In this document: positions 35,101-46,319 of the stretch, one piece after another
How positions within the stretch are numbered: the first letter of the stretch is position 1
How the letters are laid out: each line of letters opens with the position of its first letter
Assembly: GCF_030272615.1 (NCBI RefSeq)
Contig: NC_081412.1
Location: forward strand, 475,549,657 to 475,613,656
Origin: Cryptomeria japonica
Taxonomy: Eukaryota; Streptophyta; Pinopsida; Cupressales; Cupressaceae
DNA length: 64,000 nt
Direction of reading: 5' to 3'
Notes under the pieces: generated by a model
The model's input: only the letters and a program-made list of their open reading frames with translations
Told to the model about the DNA's origin: nothing
Databases searched by the model: none
Program-made: the position numbers and the translations under genes

Positions 35101-36170
35101 CGACTTCTGAGTTGAATGCAATCTCTACAAGACACAGGCAATCTAGGCATTGGAGTGCTTGTAATTTCCTTATACATTGGTGCCAAAAAGATGTTACAAA
35201 ATGGTTGTAGTTCTTTCTGTTACCATGAATCCTTATCTTTAGTGTCCATTCATATATTGGACACTCTATTATGTTCTAAGTCTTCTCATCAATCTTATAG
35301 TTCACAATGTGAAGATTGTTGGTCTCGAATATTGCATGATACTTGGATAGAAGGAGATAGCACAAGTAGGATGAGAACCTAAATGTCTTACAAGAACCTT
35401 TTTTGATAGTTAGTAGTTGTTTTTGCATGGATTTAACTACATGCTCAACAAAATTATATCTTACTGGCTAAGTTACACAATTGATATTAAAAATCATTTT
35501 AGGAAGGCTATCACCCACTTCCCTATCATTTTCCAATACCGGGCAAAATGTCAGCAAGGAAATAGTATCCTGAACTCATGGAACAAAAATGTTAGAATTA
35601 TAAGGAGGCTTATGATTTGGATCCAATGGAGTACCAAACATTATTAGAACTTTGATAAATGAATCTCTACCAATTGGATTGATACTCTCATAATTCTCTG
35701 CTTGATTTCCTAGGTCAATGTGGACATTTGATTTTTTTTCTTTAAACCCTAGGTTCAACAAATGAGCAAATTCTCCCACGTTTATGGATAGAATTTCCTC
35801 TTTTGTATTTTAATTGACAATTGCTTTTTTATCTTCATAATAATTTTCAGTGCAAACCATGACAAAATCAGTGCAAGGGAATACTTCAGGTAACACTATG
35901 CTTCCCAATCCAGCATCCCATTATGCAATTTTATTTGTGTTTTGTTTTAACATTATGTTGAAAATGGTGAAAAATATGCCCTGCTTGGATCTACTGCCTT
36001 ATTAGACAATGCATATCTAATATCTATGATACAATTTTTATCATGGATAGCGAGGTCATAAATATCATGGTATTCATCAGTGAAACCTGGTGTTTTAACT
36101 AGTTTGGTTAGGTACATTTCTTTTTTCACTTAGCTTCTTGTTGAACTACTGCTTCCCATTTTCCCCATTG
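32109..36170 (-). pseudogene. Decayed protein with helical domain, G-patch-like motif and coiled coil (probably mobile-element derived)
   Basis: Collinear minus-strand segments over 4 kb. About 36130-35570: 'YLTKLVKTPGFTDEYHDIYD', 'EEILSINVGEFAHLLNLGF', 'FIKVLIMFGTPLDPN'. 35450-35350: 'KTFRFSSYLCYLLL'. 35186-34974: 'RSRIQLADWFFMEQCTVL'. 34840-34640: 'FTFERKAFNAARDFLIVFSF', 'WDEVKKRWRKLPL'. 34511-33717: an acidic region, then 'GVNIVKKMGFEGGGLG' and 'RGEGIWYPLEV' (34150-34250), a G-patch-like motif (G-x3-VKKMG-x2-GGGLG-x4-GI-x-P). 33477-32872: a long coiled coil ('VEREKNKLEKQIEKLQANL'). 32875-32109: a further helical part. Frameshifts sit at A-runs (for example 32866-32874) and stops are frequent. 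G-patch modules contact RNA helicases or RNA. No polymerase domain seen. Function unknown; one gene or element is the simplest reading. Confidence 0.55.
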
Positions 36171-36234
36171 CTATTATTGTTAATAATTCAAAATAATGAT
36201 AGATACAAATCTGAAAATGCTAACCCTCAAATTG

Positions 36235-37098
36235 TGTTGGTATTATACACTGAGATGAGAATAGTTGATGTTGTCATTGATTGCAACCGACTGGTAATAT
36301 GGTTCATAGGTTACAGTGGCAACAAACATCATCTACATGCACTGACAGACACTACAAGGTTATTCACAATGACATCCAGTCTACACCAACAGTAGATCAA
36401 ACCGACACTCTAAGCCGACATGGAAATAATATTGTTTTGTATTGTAATTATATTGTATAGTTGACATGATGTATTGTAAAGACTCATATATGTATGAGAT
36501 CTTGTAGGTCATTTTGTAAGAAAAAAAGGGAATTAGGTAATGAATATAAGCAGTGTATGAGAGCGAATAAGTGTATATGCATTATGATGTAATTATTTTA
36601 TGAGTGAATAAGAGTAGAGCAAAGCAAAGCAAGGTTTATGGTAGAGGTATTTGACAGAGCTTAAACCGGTACTGAATCTAGCATTGTAGATGCTATTTTG
36701 AGCAGTAGATTGTCATTGGATTTATTCATCCAATTTTGTAGTCAATGGGACTCCTTTTTGTGATTGAGCAATGAGCCCTAGGCTATTGGCCTTCGTGGAT
36801 GTGGAGACCCCTATTGTATAAGTAATATTCATTCATATTGGCAAGTGAAAAAATATTTTGGGTCACAAATCCCACCGAGGTTTTTCCCCTACTGGGTTTC
36901 CTTGCCAAAAATATCTATGTTATGGTGTGCATTGATGGTTATACTTTTGTTTCTCTTTATTGCATTATTACTTATTTAGCTGTATATTAATTTGGGTTAT
37001 AAAGTTGCAAACAAGTTTAAATATTTTATTTACCGGTTAGACATTGATTCACCCCACCCCCCCTCTCAGTGTCTTTGGGACTGATCAAGTATCTAATA
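36235..37098 (+). repeat. 5' LTR of the 6.8-kb element
   Basis: Starts tgttggtattatacac and ends 'caagtatctaata'. It contains the module 'cccaccgaggtttttcccc' and 'actgggtttccttgcc' near 36870-36905 and 'ttgattcacccca' with 'ctctcagtgtctttggga' near the 3' end. Confidence 0.92.
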
Positions 37099-37114
37099 AT
37101 TGGTATTAGAGCCT
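37099..37114 (+). promoter_or_regulatory. Primer binding site, initiator tRNA-Met type
   Basis: 'attggtattagagcct' follows the 5' LTR and matches TGGTATCAGAGCC at 12 of 13 bases. Confidence 0.88.
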
Positions 37115-37141
37115 AGTACTCTATTTCAGTAGCCTAACAGC

Positions 37142-38284
37142 TTGAGGAAGATTTTGAAACTGGTATCGATGGAAAGTTTGAGACAACAATTGGAAGGAGC
37201 TCTTCAATATTTTGATGTAGAAAAATTGAAGAATATCAAACAGGAAGATGAACTCAAATCTGCTCCGGAATTCATCAAAGCAATTCAAGATAACCTAGTT
37301 ATAGCAAAGAATAAGAGAAAAGAATTACATGTGCAATTGCAAAATCAAGATAATGAAGAAAAAGAAACTCTTAGAGATATTGCAGAGAAATTGAGACAAG
37401 AGAACAGTAACATGAAGAATGAGATGCAAAATTTAACCATGAGATTATGCAAGGATATTGAAGATAGAAAGAGGAATGAATAAGATTTGGCCAGAAGACT
37501 TAATGAAAGATTAGATGAATCTCAAAGGCTTAGTTATGAAAATGATATGCTTAAAATAGATCCGATTCATATGCAACATGACAAAGAGGATCTTATGAGA
37601 CAAGTTAGCACTTTGGAAAGTGATTTGGTCAAGGCAAATGAATACAAAGACAAATTCAAGAAAAGTTTAGATAATCTTGATGATATGCTAAAAAGTCAAA
37701 AACCTGATGGAGAAACAGTTGGACTTGGATTTGAACATGGCGAAAGTTTCGGGATTGCAAACAATAATGATCACAACAAACTGGTAAGGTAACCTAATGC
37801 TTATAAATTCAATGGGAAATTTTTTAATTGCAACAAATTTGGTTATAGAGAAAATCAGTGCAGATTTAGGAATAATCTAAATACAAACTTACCCACCGGT
37901 CAATGTTCCAAATGCAATAAAAATGGTCATAACTTAGACAATTGTAGAATGAATGTGAAATGTTATGTTTGTGGTAGGTTTGGACATTTATCTAATCAAT
38001 GTAGAACTCAAACCTGTCAAGGTTATGGAAAAGCTATTCAGAGAAACAATGTAAATTATTATGCATGTAACAAGATTGGGCATATTGCAAAATTTTGTAG
38101 AAGCAAGAGGGTACTAGTGAACAATAAAGGATCTAATGACAAAGGAAAAGAAAAGGTGATTGAAATCAAGCAAGAATTTTCTAAGCAATGGATTAGGAAG
38201 AGAGATCATAGAATTGATGAATCTGTCTTTGCACCAGCAGAACAGAGAAATCCATCATCGATAGGAGATTCTTCATCTAACTAA
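37142..38284 (+). pseudogene. Gag-like protein with coiled coil and four zinc knuckles
   Basis: One frame of 381 codons (non-ATG first codon; an internal ATG at 37169) with two TAA stops at 37481-37483 and 37790-37792 and no frameshift. The first 215 codons are charged and helical ('RKELHVQLQNQDNEEKE', 'DLMRQVSTLESDLVK'), likely a coiled coil. Four knuckles follow at 37820-38105: the first and fourth are degraded ('FFNCNKFGYRENQC', with F for the first Cys and Y for His; 'YYACNKIGHIAKFC', with Y for the first Cys), while 'CSKCNKNGHNLDNC' and 'CYVCGRFGHLSNQC' are perfect CX2CX4HX4C. The tail is basic and serine-rich. The family packages retrotransposon RNA. No protease or pol follows in this frame. 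Confidence 0.85.
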
Positions 38285-38587
38285 GGAATAATCCTTAGGA
38301 GTAAGGAAACTAATTGAAGATCATGCATTTACCCTTTTTTGGTGGTAAGAAGTTATAATTATTCTTTACCGACAGATATGTGGAGTTTTCACTTCACCGA
38401 CAAAGCATTTATTGTAGTTGTAAGTTACTTTTTGGTTATAAAGGCACTGTAACTTCTCATTTCATCTCACCAAGAATCCAAGCATTCAAAGAGAGAAAAA
38501 TTGAGCAAAGGCATTCTAAAGGTGAAGTAGCAAAGGTCTTTCAGAGCATTCAAGGATTTCACAGTTAAAAGGTATTTATCTTTTGCA

Positions 38588-41500
38588 ATGGCTTCCTCAT
38601 CCTCTATTCCTAAATTCGTAGCAAACCCTACCATTATGGAGAACATAAAATGACCTAGACCCATTTTTAAAATCATTCCTAAGATAGCAAAACTGGATGA
38701 CTCCATTGGTGCATTTTCTATAATCTCGAAGGGAGTTGCATTTGCTAAAGATCCTAGGGCATACATACATTGCTAAATAGAAAGTTTAGGGTCCGAAGAT
38801 TTGAAGAACATGTACATGAATGTTATCACTGACAAGAATGGGGTTTTGAAACTGGAACACAAGGTAGTTGATGATTTAGGTTTCATTGATATCTTCCATA
38901 TGCCGGAATTCTCAGATGCAACCATTCGCTATGTTCTTAGCAGGGTTCATGGTGAATTTATGTGGTTGGAGTCAGTTTTTAAGATCACTAAAGAGGCTAT
39001 AAGGGCTATTACTGGTTTACCATCCACCGGCACTAGGCCTGACAAGAAGAAGAAAATTCCTAACAAAGAGGTTATGAGCTTAACCAGAGCTACATTTGAC
39101 AATAGGTCACTTAGGGTCAATGATATAAAAGATGACAATGTTAAATTTGTAAGTATGGTCATTGGATATAAAGTTGCTCATAATAACAGGTTGAATTATG
39201 TATCTAATTCCTGCATTCATAATGCTAATGAGATGATATTAAACAATACTAAAATTGACATCTGTGAATGGTTAAAGGATGAACTGTTCGAGAATTTGCA
39301 CAAAATCAAAGGTGATAAGAAAGGAACCTTCAAATTTGGAAGCCTGATTGTGTGTTTAATGCTTTACTTTTCAAAAGATATTCCTGGTATCGGACATAAG
39401 GATTTTTCCTATGATATTTCTGTTGGAAAACAAATAAAGGAGGCAATCACCAGTATAGGATCTAATGGTGATGAGTTGGTTAAAGACTATTTCAAGAATT
39501 TCCAAACTAAAATGAGACAAAGGGAAAGGATTCCCCAAAGCATTGTGGATAAATATGATAAACATAGATGCTTTCTAGTGAAAAGAGATGAAATTTGGAT
39601 GGAGGCACTTAGACCCAGAACTGTCTGGATTACTGAAATGGGATATGAGGTGGATTCTCACATCTTAGATTGATATACTAAAATACTCCTAGATGCTCCA
39701 CTGGAACCAACAGAGGAAATATTTGGTAATGCTGAAACTATTTAAAGTGGTGTAGCTATGATGAAGTTGAGGAAGAAAAGAGATAAATTTATGAAAGATG
39801 CTTCTAAGATGGTAAAGGATGTTACATAAAGATTAATGAATCTTGATGGTATTGCTGCTAGTGTGTTAGAAAGTCAATCAAAACAACTACTGATAGCTCA
39901 CATTTCCCCTATGGCTGCTACATCTTATTCTAACATTGATCAGGAAGCCGAATTCAAGAGAGTGATCAGGAAAAAAAGAAACACTCACTAGTACCTACTC
40001 CATCTCCCAAGAAGTCAAGGACACAGAGAAAGAAACAACAGGCTGTAAGAGAGCCCAGTGGTCTGAAGAAGAAAGTGACTCCAAAGAAGAAATCTGAACC
40101 TAAGGCACCAGATACTCTTTCACCAGAAGAGTTGATCAATGAAATCACCCAAGATGGTAACCTTGGTAATATAAATAAACTCTATCATTCTTTCAAGGAT
40201 TCAGATAAGGATACTATAGAAGAAAGTATTATTTTATATCTTGAAATATATAAGAAAGTTCTTATTAAAGTTGTAGATGATCTACCTAATGATTTATACT
40301 TAAGATTAGAGTCTAAGAGAATGTCTATCATGGAGCTTGACAAGAAATTCAAGGTAGAATCTCTATTAGTTGTGCATCTTGTTAATTCCAAGCAGGAAAT
40401 TGATGATCTAATATCTGAAGCCAATAGGACAGTTTCTATGAGTGGTCACCAACAAGTTAGTCTTATGGCCTGCAAAGTTAAAGATATAGTAGATGAAACA
40501 ACGAATAAGTGCGATTCATTTTTTGTTGAGAGAGAGAAGAAAGAAGAGAAGGATAGACAGAAAAATAGATAAGTCTTTTGCTAAGGTATATCAAAAAGAT
40601 AAAGGTAAAGAGAAAATTGGAAGTGTACCTGATATCACGATCAAGGATAACATTCCTCCACTGACACAGGACACCCCACTAATAACTGCAGAGGCACCAG
40701 CACAAACTGATAATCAACAAGAAGAAAAGGCAGAGGAAATGACAAAAGATGACACTAATCCAGAGTTTGACACTATTTTTACTATGAATGTGGACACTCG
40801 GGACTTTAATATGTGTTGGATAAGGAAACTACAAAGGTAAAGAGAGCTGAAGCTACAAATATTGAGATCTCTGAGTCACCGGTTAACATTGTTGACTCTC
40901 AACAAAATATTGAGATACCAACTGAAGTTAAGAAATCAGAAACCATCCCTGATAATACTCAACTTAACATTGAAATACCAAAAGAAGCAGTAGAGAAACA
41001 TTGACATGAACATAGTATATCTGAACCGACAGTCAACAAGGCAGTTAGTAAAGATGATAGTAAGAATGAAAATAAAGTTGAAAACAAAAGTGAGAAGAAG
41101 GAAGAAACAATGAATAAAGAAGAGGTCAATGATGGAAGCAAGATAGCAGAAGTGGTTAAGGTTAATGTGTAGACATCTAGAGAAGATAAGAAACCAGCTG
41201 CAGAACCTAACACTTCGCCTAGCACTTCCACCATGGATTATAGACCAACAAATGTTACAGATGTACTTTTAGATTCAATAAAGAAGATCACCAAATGCAA
41301 TGCCTTAGCATTTAAGGATATTGATTATACTTTACCAATTTTGCAAATTATTGCACCAGCATGTAAAGTTGATCACATTGTTGGGTCTTATGAGTAAATT
41401 GGACACATTATTTCTTCTAATATTCAACTGTGGATAAAAGAAGTGAAGAAACCATTAAGGAAAGGGTGAATAAGGAGAAAGATGAATTCTTTGACAAGAC

Positions 41501-42015
41501 AATTAAGGAATGTACTGGATAGATTGATTCTTTGTTACCGACACTAACTTCCACCATTTGGAATACAAAGAATTGTATAGGGAAGCATGTAAGCCTCACC
41601 ATTTAACAGAGGATATTAATAAGGAAATAAAGAAAACACAAAAATAAATAGATGGTATAGCTGACAATATGATAGGTTCTTCGGAACTTACTTTAGTTTT
41701 GGATAAGGAAATGGCAATCTACGAAGAGAAGATTAAAAAATTGGAAAGGAAGAAAGCAAGGTTAAAAATGAAGACTGAGATTTGAGGAACAAACTTGGTC
41801 CTAGATTGGACAACCTACTAACACACCAGAATGAGCTAACCAAGGCATCTATTCAAGGCGATAGATCACCAAAGCAACATATGCATTATCTGACCGGGAT
41901 GATCCGACAGACAGAGACCATAATTTTTGACAGTACTAAATTTTTGCAAGGTCTTAACTTGGTTTTAGTAGAAATTTTTCAGATTCTACATAACCAGCTA
42001 CAAGTTTCTAGGTAA
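38588..42015 (+). pseudogene. Second ORF of the 6.8-kb element: helical domain, Lys/Glu-rich region, coiled coil
   Basis: Starts MASSSSIPKFVANPTIMEN at 38588. The frame runs to 39673 with two stops (TGA near 38651, TAA near 38774), including 290 open codons from 38801 with 'IDIFHMPEFSDATIRYVLSR', 'FKITKEAIRAITGLPSTG' and 'GTFKFGSLIVCLMLYFSKDI'. After further stops the frame shifts near 39970, at an A-run, into a Lys-rich stretch and a 165-codon helical segment (40075-40572), then shifts again near 40560 into an acidic, Thr/Pro/Glu-rich region with repeated 'IEIP' phrases and on to about 42015. The ITKEAI-x5-GLP segment recalls plant mobile-element domains that accompany gag (inference). No catalytic motif recognised. 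Confidence 0.65.
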
Positions 42016-42054
42016 ATGTTGAATTCTTTGATTCTTTTGACAACCTTTGTCATT

Positions 42055-42184
42055 GATGTCAAAGGGGGAGTAGTGTAGTGGTGTATGAGAAAAATGTACA
42101 GAAGGAGATAATTTTCTCAGTGGGAGCACACTCAGTTTTTGGATTTTTCTCATGTGTGTTGCCATTAATGCCAAATGGGGAGAT
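42055..42184 (+). other. Polypurine tracts before the 3' LTR
   Basis: 'gatgtcaaagggggag' at about 42055-42070 and 'ccaaatggggagat' at 42171-42184, the latter directly abutting the 3' LTR, as needed for plus-strand DNA priming. Confidence 0.75.
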
Positions 42185-43043
42185 TGTTGGTATTATACAC
42201 TCAAATGAGAATAGTTGATGTTGTCCTTGATGGCAACCAACTGGTAATATGGTTCACAGGTTACACCAGCAACATATATCATCTACCAGCACCGATAGGC
42301 ACTACAAGGTTATTCACAACGACATCCAGTCTACATCGACAGTGGATCACACCAGTACTCTAATCCGACATGGAAATAATATTGTTTTTTATTGTAATTA
42401 TATTGTATAACCGACATGATGTATTGTAAAGACTGATATATGTATGAGATCTTGTAGGTCATTTTGTAAGAAAAAGGTAATTAGGTAATGGATATAAGTG
42501 GTATATGAGAGCGAATAACTATATATGCATTATGATGTAATTATTTTATGAGAAAATAAGAGCAGAGAAGAGAGAAGCAAGGTTTATGGTAGAGGTGTCT
42601 GATAGAGCTTAAACCGGTATTGAATCCAGCATTGCAGATGCTATTTTGAGCAGTACATTATCATTGGATTTATTCATCCAATTTTGTAGTTAGTTGGACT
42701 CCTTTTTGTGATTGAGCAATGAGCTCTAGGTTGTTGGCCTTCCTACATGTGCAGGCCCCTATTGTATAAGTAATATTTATTCATATTGGCCAGTGAGTAA
42801 ATATTGTGAATCACAAATCCCACTGAGGTTTTTCCCCTACCGGGTTTCCTCGCCAAAAATATCTATTTTATGGTGTGCATTGATGGCTATACTTCTGTTT
42901 CTCTTTATTGCATTATTACTTGTTTACTAGTATATTAATTTGGGTTCTAAATTTGCAAACAAGTTTAAATAATTAGTTTACCGGTTAGACACTGATTCAC
43001 CCCACCCCTCTCAGTGTCTTTGGGATGGATCAAGTATCTAACA
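42185..43043 (+). repeat. 3' LTR of the 6.8-kb element
   Basis: Starts tgttggtattatacac and ends 'caagtatctaaca', with TG...CA ends. It is collinear with 36235-37098, with small indels near 42475 and 43005. Confidence 0.92.
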
Positions 43044-43385
43044 AATTAAACCACGAGATATAAAAAAGTAAAAAAATGTGGGATGTAGGTGTTCTAGATT
43101 TTACCCAAAATTTCTATTTCACTAGATTGGCGCAGACAGACTCTGTTGCAACTTGCATTCCTTAATCTAGTAGTCATTTCTTAATCTCCCTCAATTTATT
43201 GGTTTCTCCATGAAATGAAATATGATTATGATTTATGAGTCACTTATTTTGAAAACACTAAAAAGTTCAAAAGTAATATCTAAAAGGAAAAATATGTAGA
43301 ATCCTGTTGTAATTTAATAATAATTATTAATATCTATTCACCACTGAAGGACAAAACATTCATTGCTTCAGTTTAAATTCTGAGG
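43044..43385. other. Spacer between LTR element and tandem array
   Basis: AT-rich; no gene or repeat recognised. Confidence 0.4.
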
Positions 43386-44650
43386 ATAGTGAACACGTCA
43401 CTAGACTTGAGTGAAGAGTCACTTTTCCAGACTGTTTTTGAAGTCTTTTTAATCCTTTTCAACTTACGCCCGAAATAGAGCTTAATTATAGATAATTAAA
43501 TTTAAAAAGTTCAATTTTGGGTCAAGTTCTCAAAAATGTGTTTACTTCCCACATTCGGGCAAAAATCCACCCTAAGTCGTTGATTTGTGCTCATCCAATG
43601 GATGATGGTATATGTTGTCAGTTTTCATGGGTCCCATGACTTTTGCCATTTTTCGGGCACGTCAGTGCACTTGAGTCACTTTTCACGACTATTTTTTAAG
43701 TCTTTTTAATCCTTCAACTTCCACCTGAAATAGAGCTTTCTAGACTTAATTGTATTTAATTAAATGTAAAATATTCAATTCCGGGTGAAGTTCTCACAAA
43801 TGTGTTTACTTCCCACATTTGGGCCGAAATCCACCCTAAGTCGTTGATCTGTGCTCATCCAAAGGATGATGGTATATATTGTCAATTGTCGTGGGTCTCA
43901 TGACTTTTGCCATTTTTTAGGCATGTCATCACACCCAAGTCACTTTTTTGGACTATTTTTAAAGTTTTTTTAATCCTTCAACTTCCACCTGAAATAGAGC
44001 TTTATAGACTTAATTATATCTAATTAAAGGCAAAACTTTCAATTTCAGGCAAATTTCTCACAAATGTGTTTACTTTCCACATTCGGGCCAAAATCTACCG
44101 TAAGCCATTGATCTATGCTCATCCAAACGGACGATGGTATCTGTTGTCAGTTGTCGTGGGTCCCATGACTTTTTCCATTTTTTGGGAATGTCACCACACT
44201 CGAGTCACTTTTCCAGACAGATTTTTAGGTCTTGTTAATCCTTCTCAACTTCCACCCAAAATAGAGCTTTATAGACTTAATTATAGTTAATTAAATATAA
44301 AACGTTCAATTCCGGGTGAATTTCTCACAAATGTGTTTACTTCCCACATTCAAGCCGAAATCCACCCTAAGGCGCTGATCTATGCTCATCCAATGGATGA
44401 TAGTATCTGTTGTCAGTTGTCATGGGTCCCATGACTTTTTCCATTTTTCAGACACGTCACTAGACTCGAGTCACTTTTCTAGATTGTTTTTGAAGTCTTT
44501 TTAATCCTTTTCAACTTCCACCCAAAATAGAGCTTTATAGACTTAATTATAGTTAATTAAATGTAAAACATTCAATTCTGGGTGAAGTTCTCACAAATGT
44601 GTTTACTTCCCACATTCGGGCCAAAATACACCCTAAGTCATTGATCTAAT
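43386..44650. repeat. Tandem array, unit about 263 bases, about 4.8 copies
   Basis: The anchor 'gagtcactttt' recurs at about 43415, 43673, 43936 (aagtcactttt), 44202 and 44468, giving periods of 258-266 bases. Each unit also carries 'aatagagcttta', 'taattaaatgtaaaa', 'aaatgtgtttacttcccaca', 'ccaccctaagtcgttgatct' and 'gggtcccatgactttt'. Copies differ by scattered substitutions and small indels. No transcript or protein is evident. The last copy ends at 'cattgatct' near 44647. Confidence 0.92.
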
Positions 44651-44689
44651 TGAGTCTAATTATGTTCTCTAATTGAGTTTGAGAATCTT

Positions 44690-45228
44690 GAATTTTCTTC
44701 TAATGATCTTGGCCTTGAGTCTAATAATATGGTGAATCTTATTGATAAATGTGCACCTCCTAAGGACCTATGCAATATGCATTACCTTTGATCCTAGTGA
44801 TACTATTGAAACACTTGATGGCCCACTATATATCACTGCAAAGCAAAGACATACTCTCACGAGGGGTTCTCATTGATCCAACATGTATGGTGAATGTAAT
44901 AACTTAAGAATATCTTTATACTTTACAATTGCATGAATTAACATATGATAAATTTAATTTAGTAATTAAGATCTTTGATGAATTCTCTTGTCCTACTATA
45001 GGTTCTCGTTAAGGTTGGTACTAAGTGCTTAGATGTCATTTTCACTATCATTCCTACATCAAATCAATCTTATCTGAAGTTGGGACATCCTTGGTTCTCT
45101 TCCATGAAAGCAATCCCATCTACTGTTCATAAATGTCTCAAATTTCTTCATAATGACAAAATCGTAACTATAAATCATAGCATGCACCAACCCACACATG
45201 CACTAGTTCAAAACTTCAACAACAACTA
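44690..45228 (+). pseudogene. Gypsy-type retrotransposon aspartic protease region, relic
   Basis: The plus strand reads 'DLGLESNNMVNLIDKCAPP', 'DTIETLDGPLYITAKQR', 'GVLIDPTCMVNVIT' (the DTG/DSG-like catalytic box here altered to DPT), 'ELTYDKFNLVIKIFDEFSCP', and after a frame change 'LKLGHPWFSSMKAIPSTVH' and 'HNDKIVTINHS'. This is the pattern of Gypsy polyprotein protease and the following linker. It is cut off before RT and abuts the tandem array on its left. Confidence 0.7.
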
Positions 45229-45229
45229 A

Positions 45230-45770
45230 GTTGGAATTTTAATTCAATTGTTTTCGTGAGATAAACATCATTTTTTTATATATTTATAAAATTATAATCA
45301 ACGACAATGAATGTACAAATAATTAATGAAACGAACTGGATTTTTTTTTATATATTAAATATAGAGGAAGAAGCATTACATAAAAAATATCACAGTATTA
45401 AATTTATTTCCAATGTTTAACAAAATATTGAAATAACGTAGCTCATAGACAAAAAGAAGTTGCAAATTTCTCATTAATATAATGAAATAGAAAGAATTTT
45501 TATATCCATAAGAGGCAAACTAAAACAAACTCGAATTTGAAAATTCATTAATATTTATGTTTTGGAAATTTATAATTTTTACATGTCTAATACTTGAGTC
45601 CCTCAAAAACTTTAAAGCCAAAGTGAGTGAGCCATTGAGCCTATGAGGTTACGAGGACAAACCCAAAAAGACAAAACTACTAGGGGGTTGAGGCTAGGGC
45701 ATAGGTAGTGGACACATTCATGGTTTACCCTAAGAATATCGCCCTCCGTCCATGTAGAATTATTCAAACA
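45230..45770. other. AT-rich spacer
   Basis: No gene or repeat recognised. Confidence 0.4.
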
Positions 45771-45885
45771 TTATAAGCTGACAGAATTCTTCAAGACAAC
45801 TATAGTTTGGAAAGTTGTCCAGGAGGAAGTTCCATTTCCGAAGAAAGTCCCTACCAATCCACGCCCATTTCCTATGATGCGTCAA

Positions 45886-46309
45886 CTACTCTGCATTCAA
45901 GTTCAAAAGAAACGGTTGCTTGGCCAATGACACTGTTTGGTCAGGAAGAAGAAGCTTGGTTAATTCACTTACCCAAGGGATCCTTACCCCTACTTTTGCA
46001 ATGATGACAACAGTAACGCTCTCTCCAAGGAAGTCTTCTTTAAATACCTTCCTTAACAACATCAACATATCCACCTTGTCTCCTTCGAGGTCCAGAAGAG
46101 ATGCCAAGAACCAGGACGTAACGTCCGTGTTAACACAATATCTATTTTCGTTATAGAGAAAGTCTCCGCGCAAAACCATTTTTCACATCCTCACTAGTTA
46201 ACATCCCAACCTCCTTGTAGACTGATTGGAGGGTTGGGTCTCTAACAGAGCCCAAAAAGACCCTCCAGTCCTCCGTAAAAATGGTTGTCAAGCGGATAGG
46301 AGTGTCCAT
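45886..46309 (-). pseudogene. Unrecognised protein fragment, one frameshift
   Basis: The minus strand opens at 46309 with 'MDTPIRLTTIFTEDWRVFLG' (53 codons, stop at 46151) and, after a change of frame around 46155-46165, continues 'YNENRYCVNTDVTSWFLASL', 'LRKVFKEDFLGESVTVVIIA' to 45886. Base composition is less AT-rich than its surroundings and the product looks protein-like, with amphipathic helices. I do not recognise the family. It could be a gene or retroelement gag fragment. Confidence 0.4.
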
Positions 46310-46319
46310 CTTGAGAAAT

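Larger units (their letters stand above)
36235..43043 (+). mobile_element. Non-autonomous LTR retrotransposon, 6.8 kb, gag plus accessory ORF, no pol
   Basis: Paired LTRs (864 and 859 bases, roughly nine bases in ten identical by eye), primer binding site, polypurine tract, a gag-like ORF with zinc knuckles and a second long degraded ORF. No protease, integrase, RT or RNase H motif is seen between the LTRs. The flanks aattg (36230-36234) and aatta (43044-43048) may be a target duplication with one mutated base. It is inserted head-on just upstream of the minus-strand gene at 32-36 kb. Class: LARD/TR-GAG-like, mobilised in trans. Confidence 0.85.

Noticed and set aside
30184-43043. One huge retroelement from the 30.2-kb LTR to the 42.2-kb LTR
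   Set aside because: The LTR at 30.2 kb is in the opposite orientation and unlike the 36.2/42.2-kb pair, which is itself self-consistent with its own primer site and purine tract.
43120-43145. Gypsy-type primer binding site suggested by 'tggcgcagacagactc'
   Set aside because: Only the first six bases fit a TGGCGC-type site, no LTR end precedes it, and no second LTR was found.
43386-44650. CRISPR-like regular repeats
   Set aside because: The units are about 263 bases without short conserved repeats and unique spacers; this is a plain tandem array in a eukaryotic genome.
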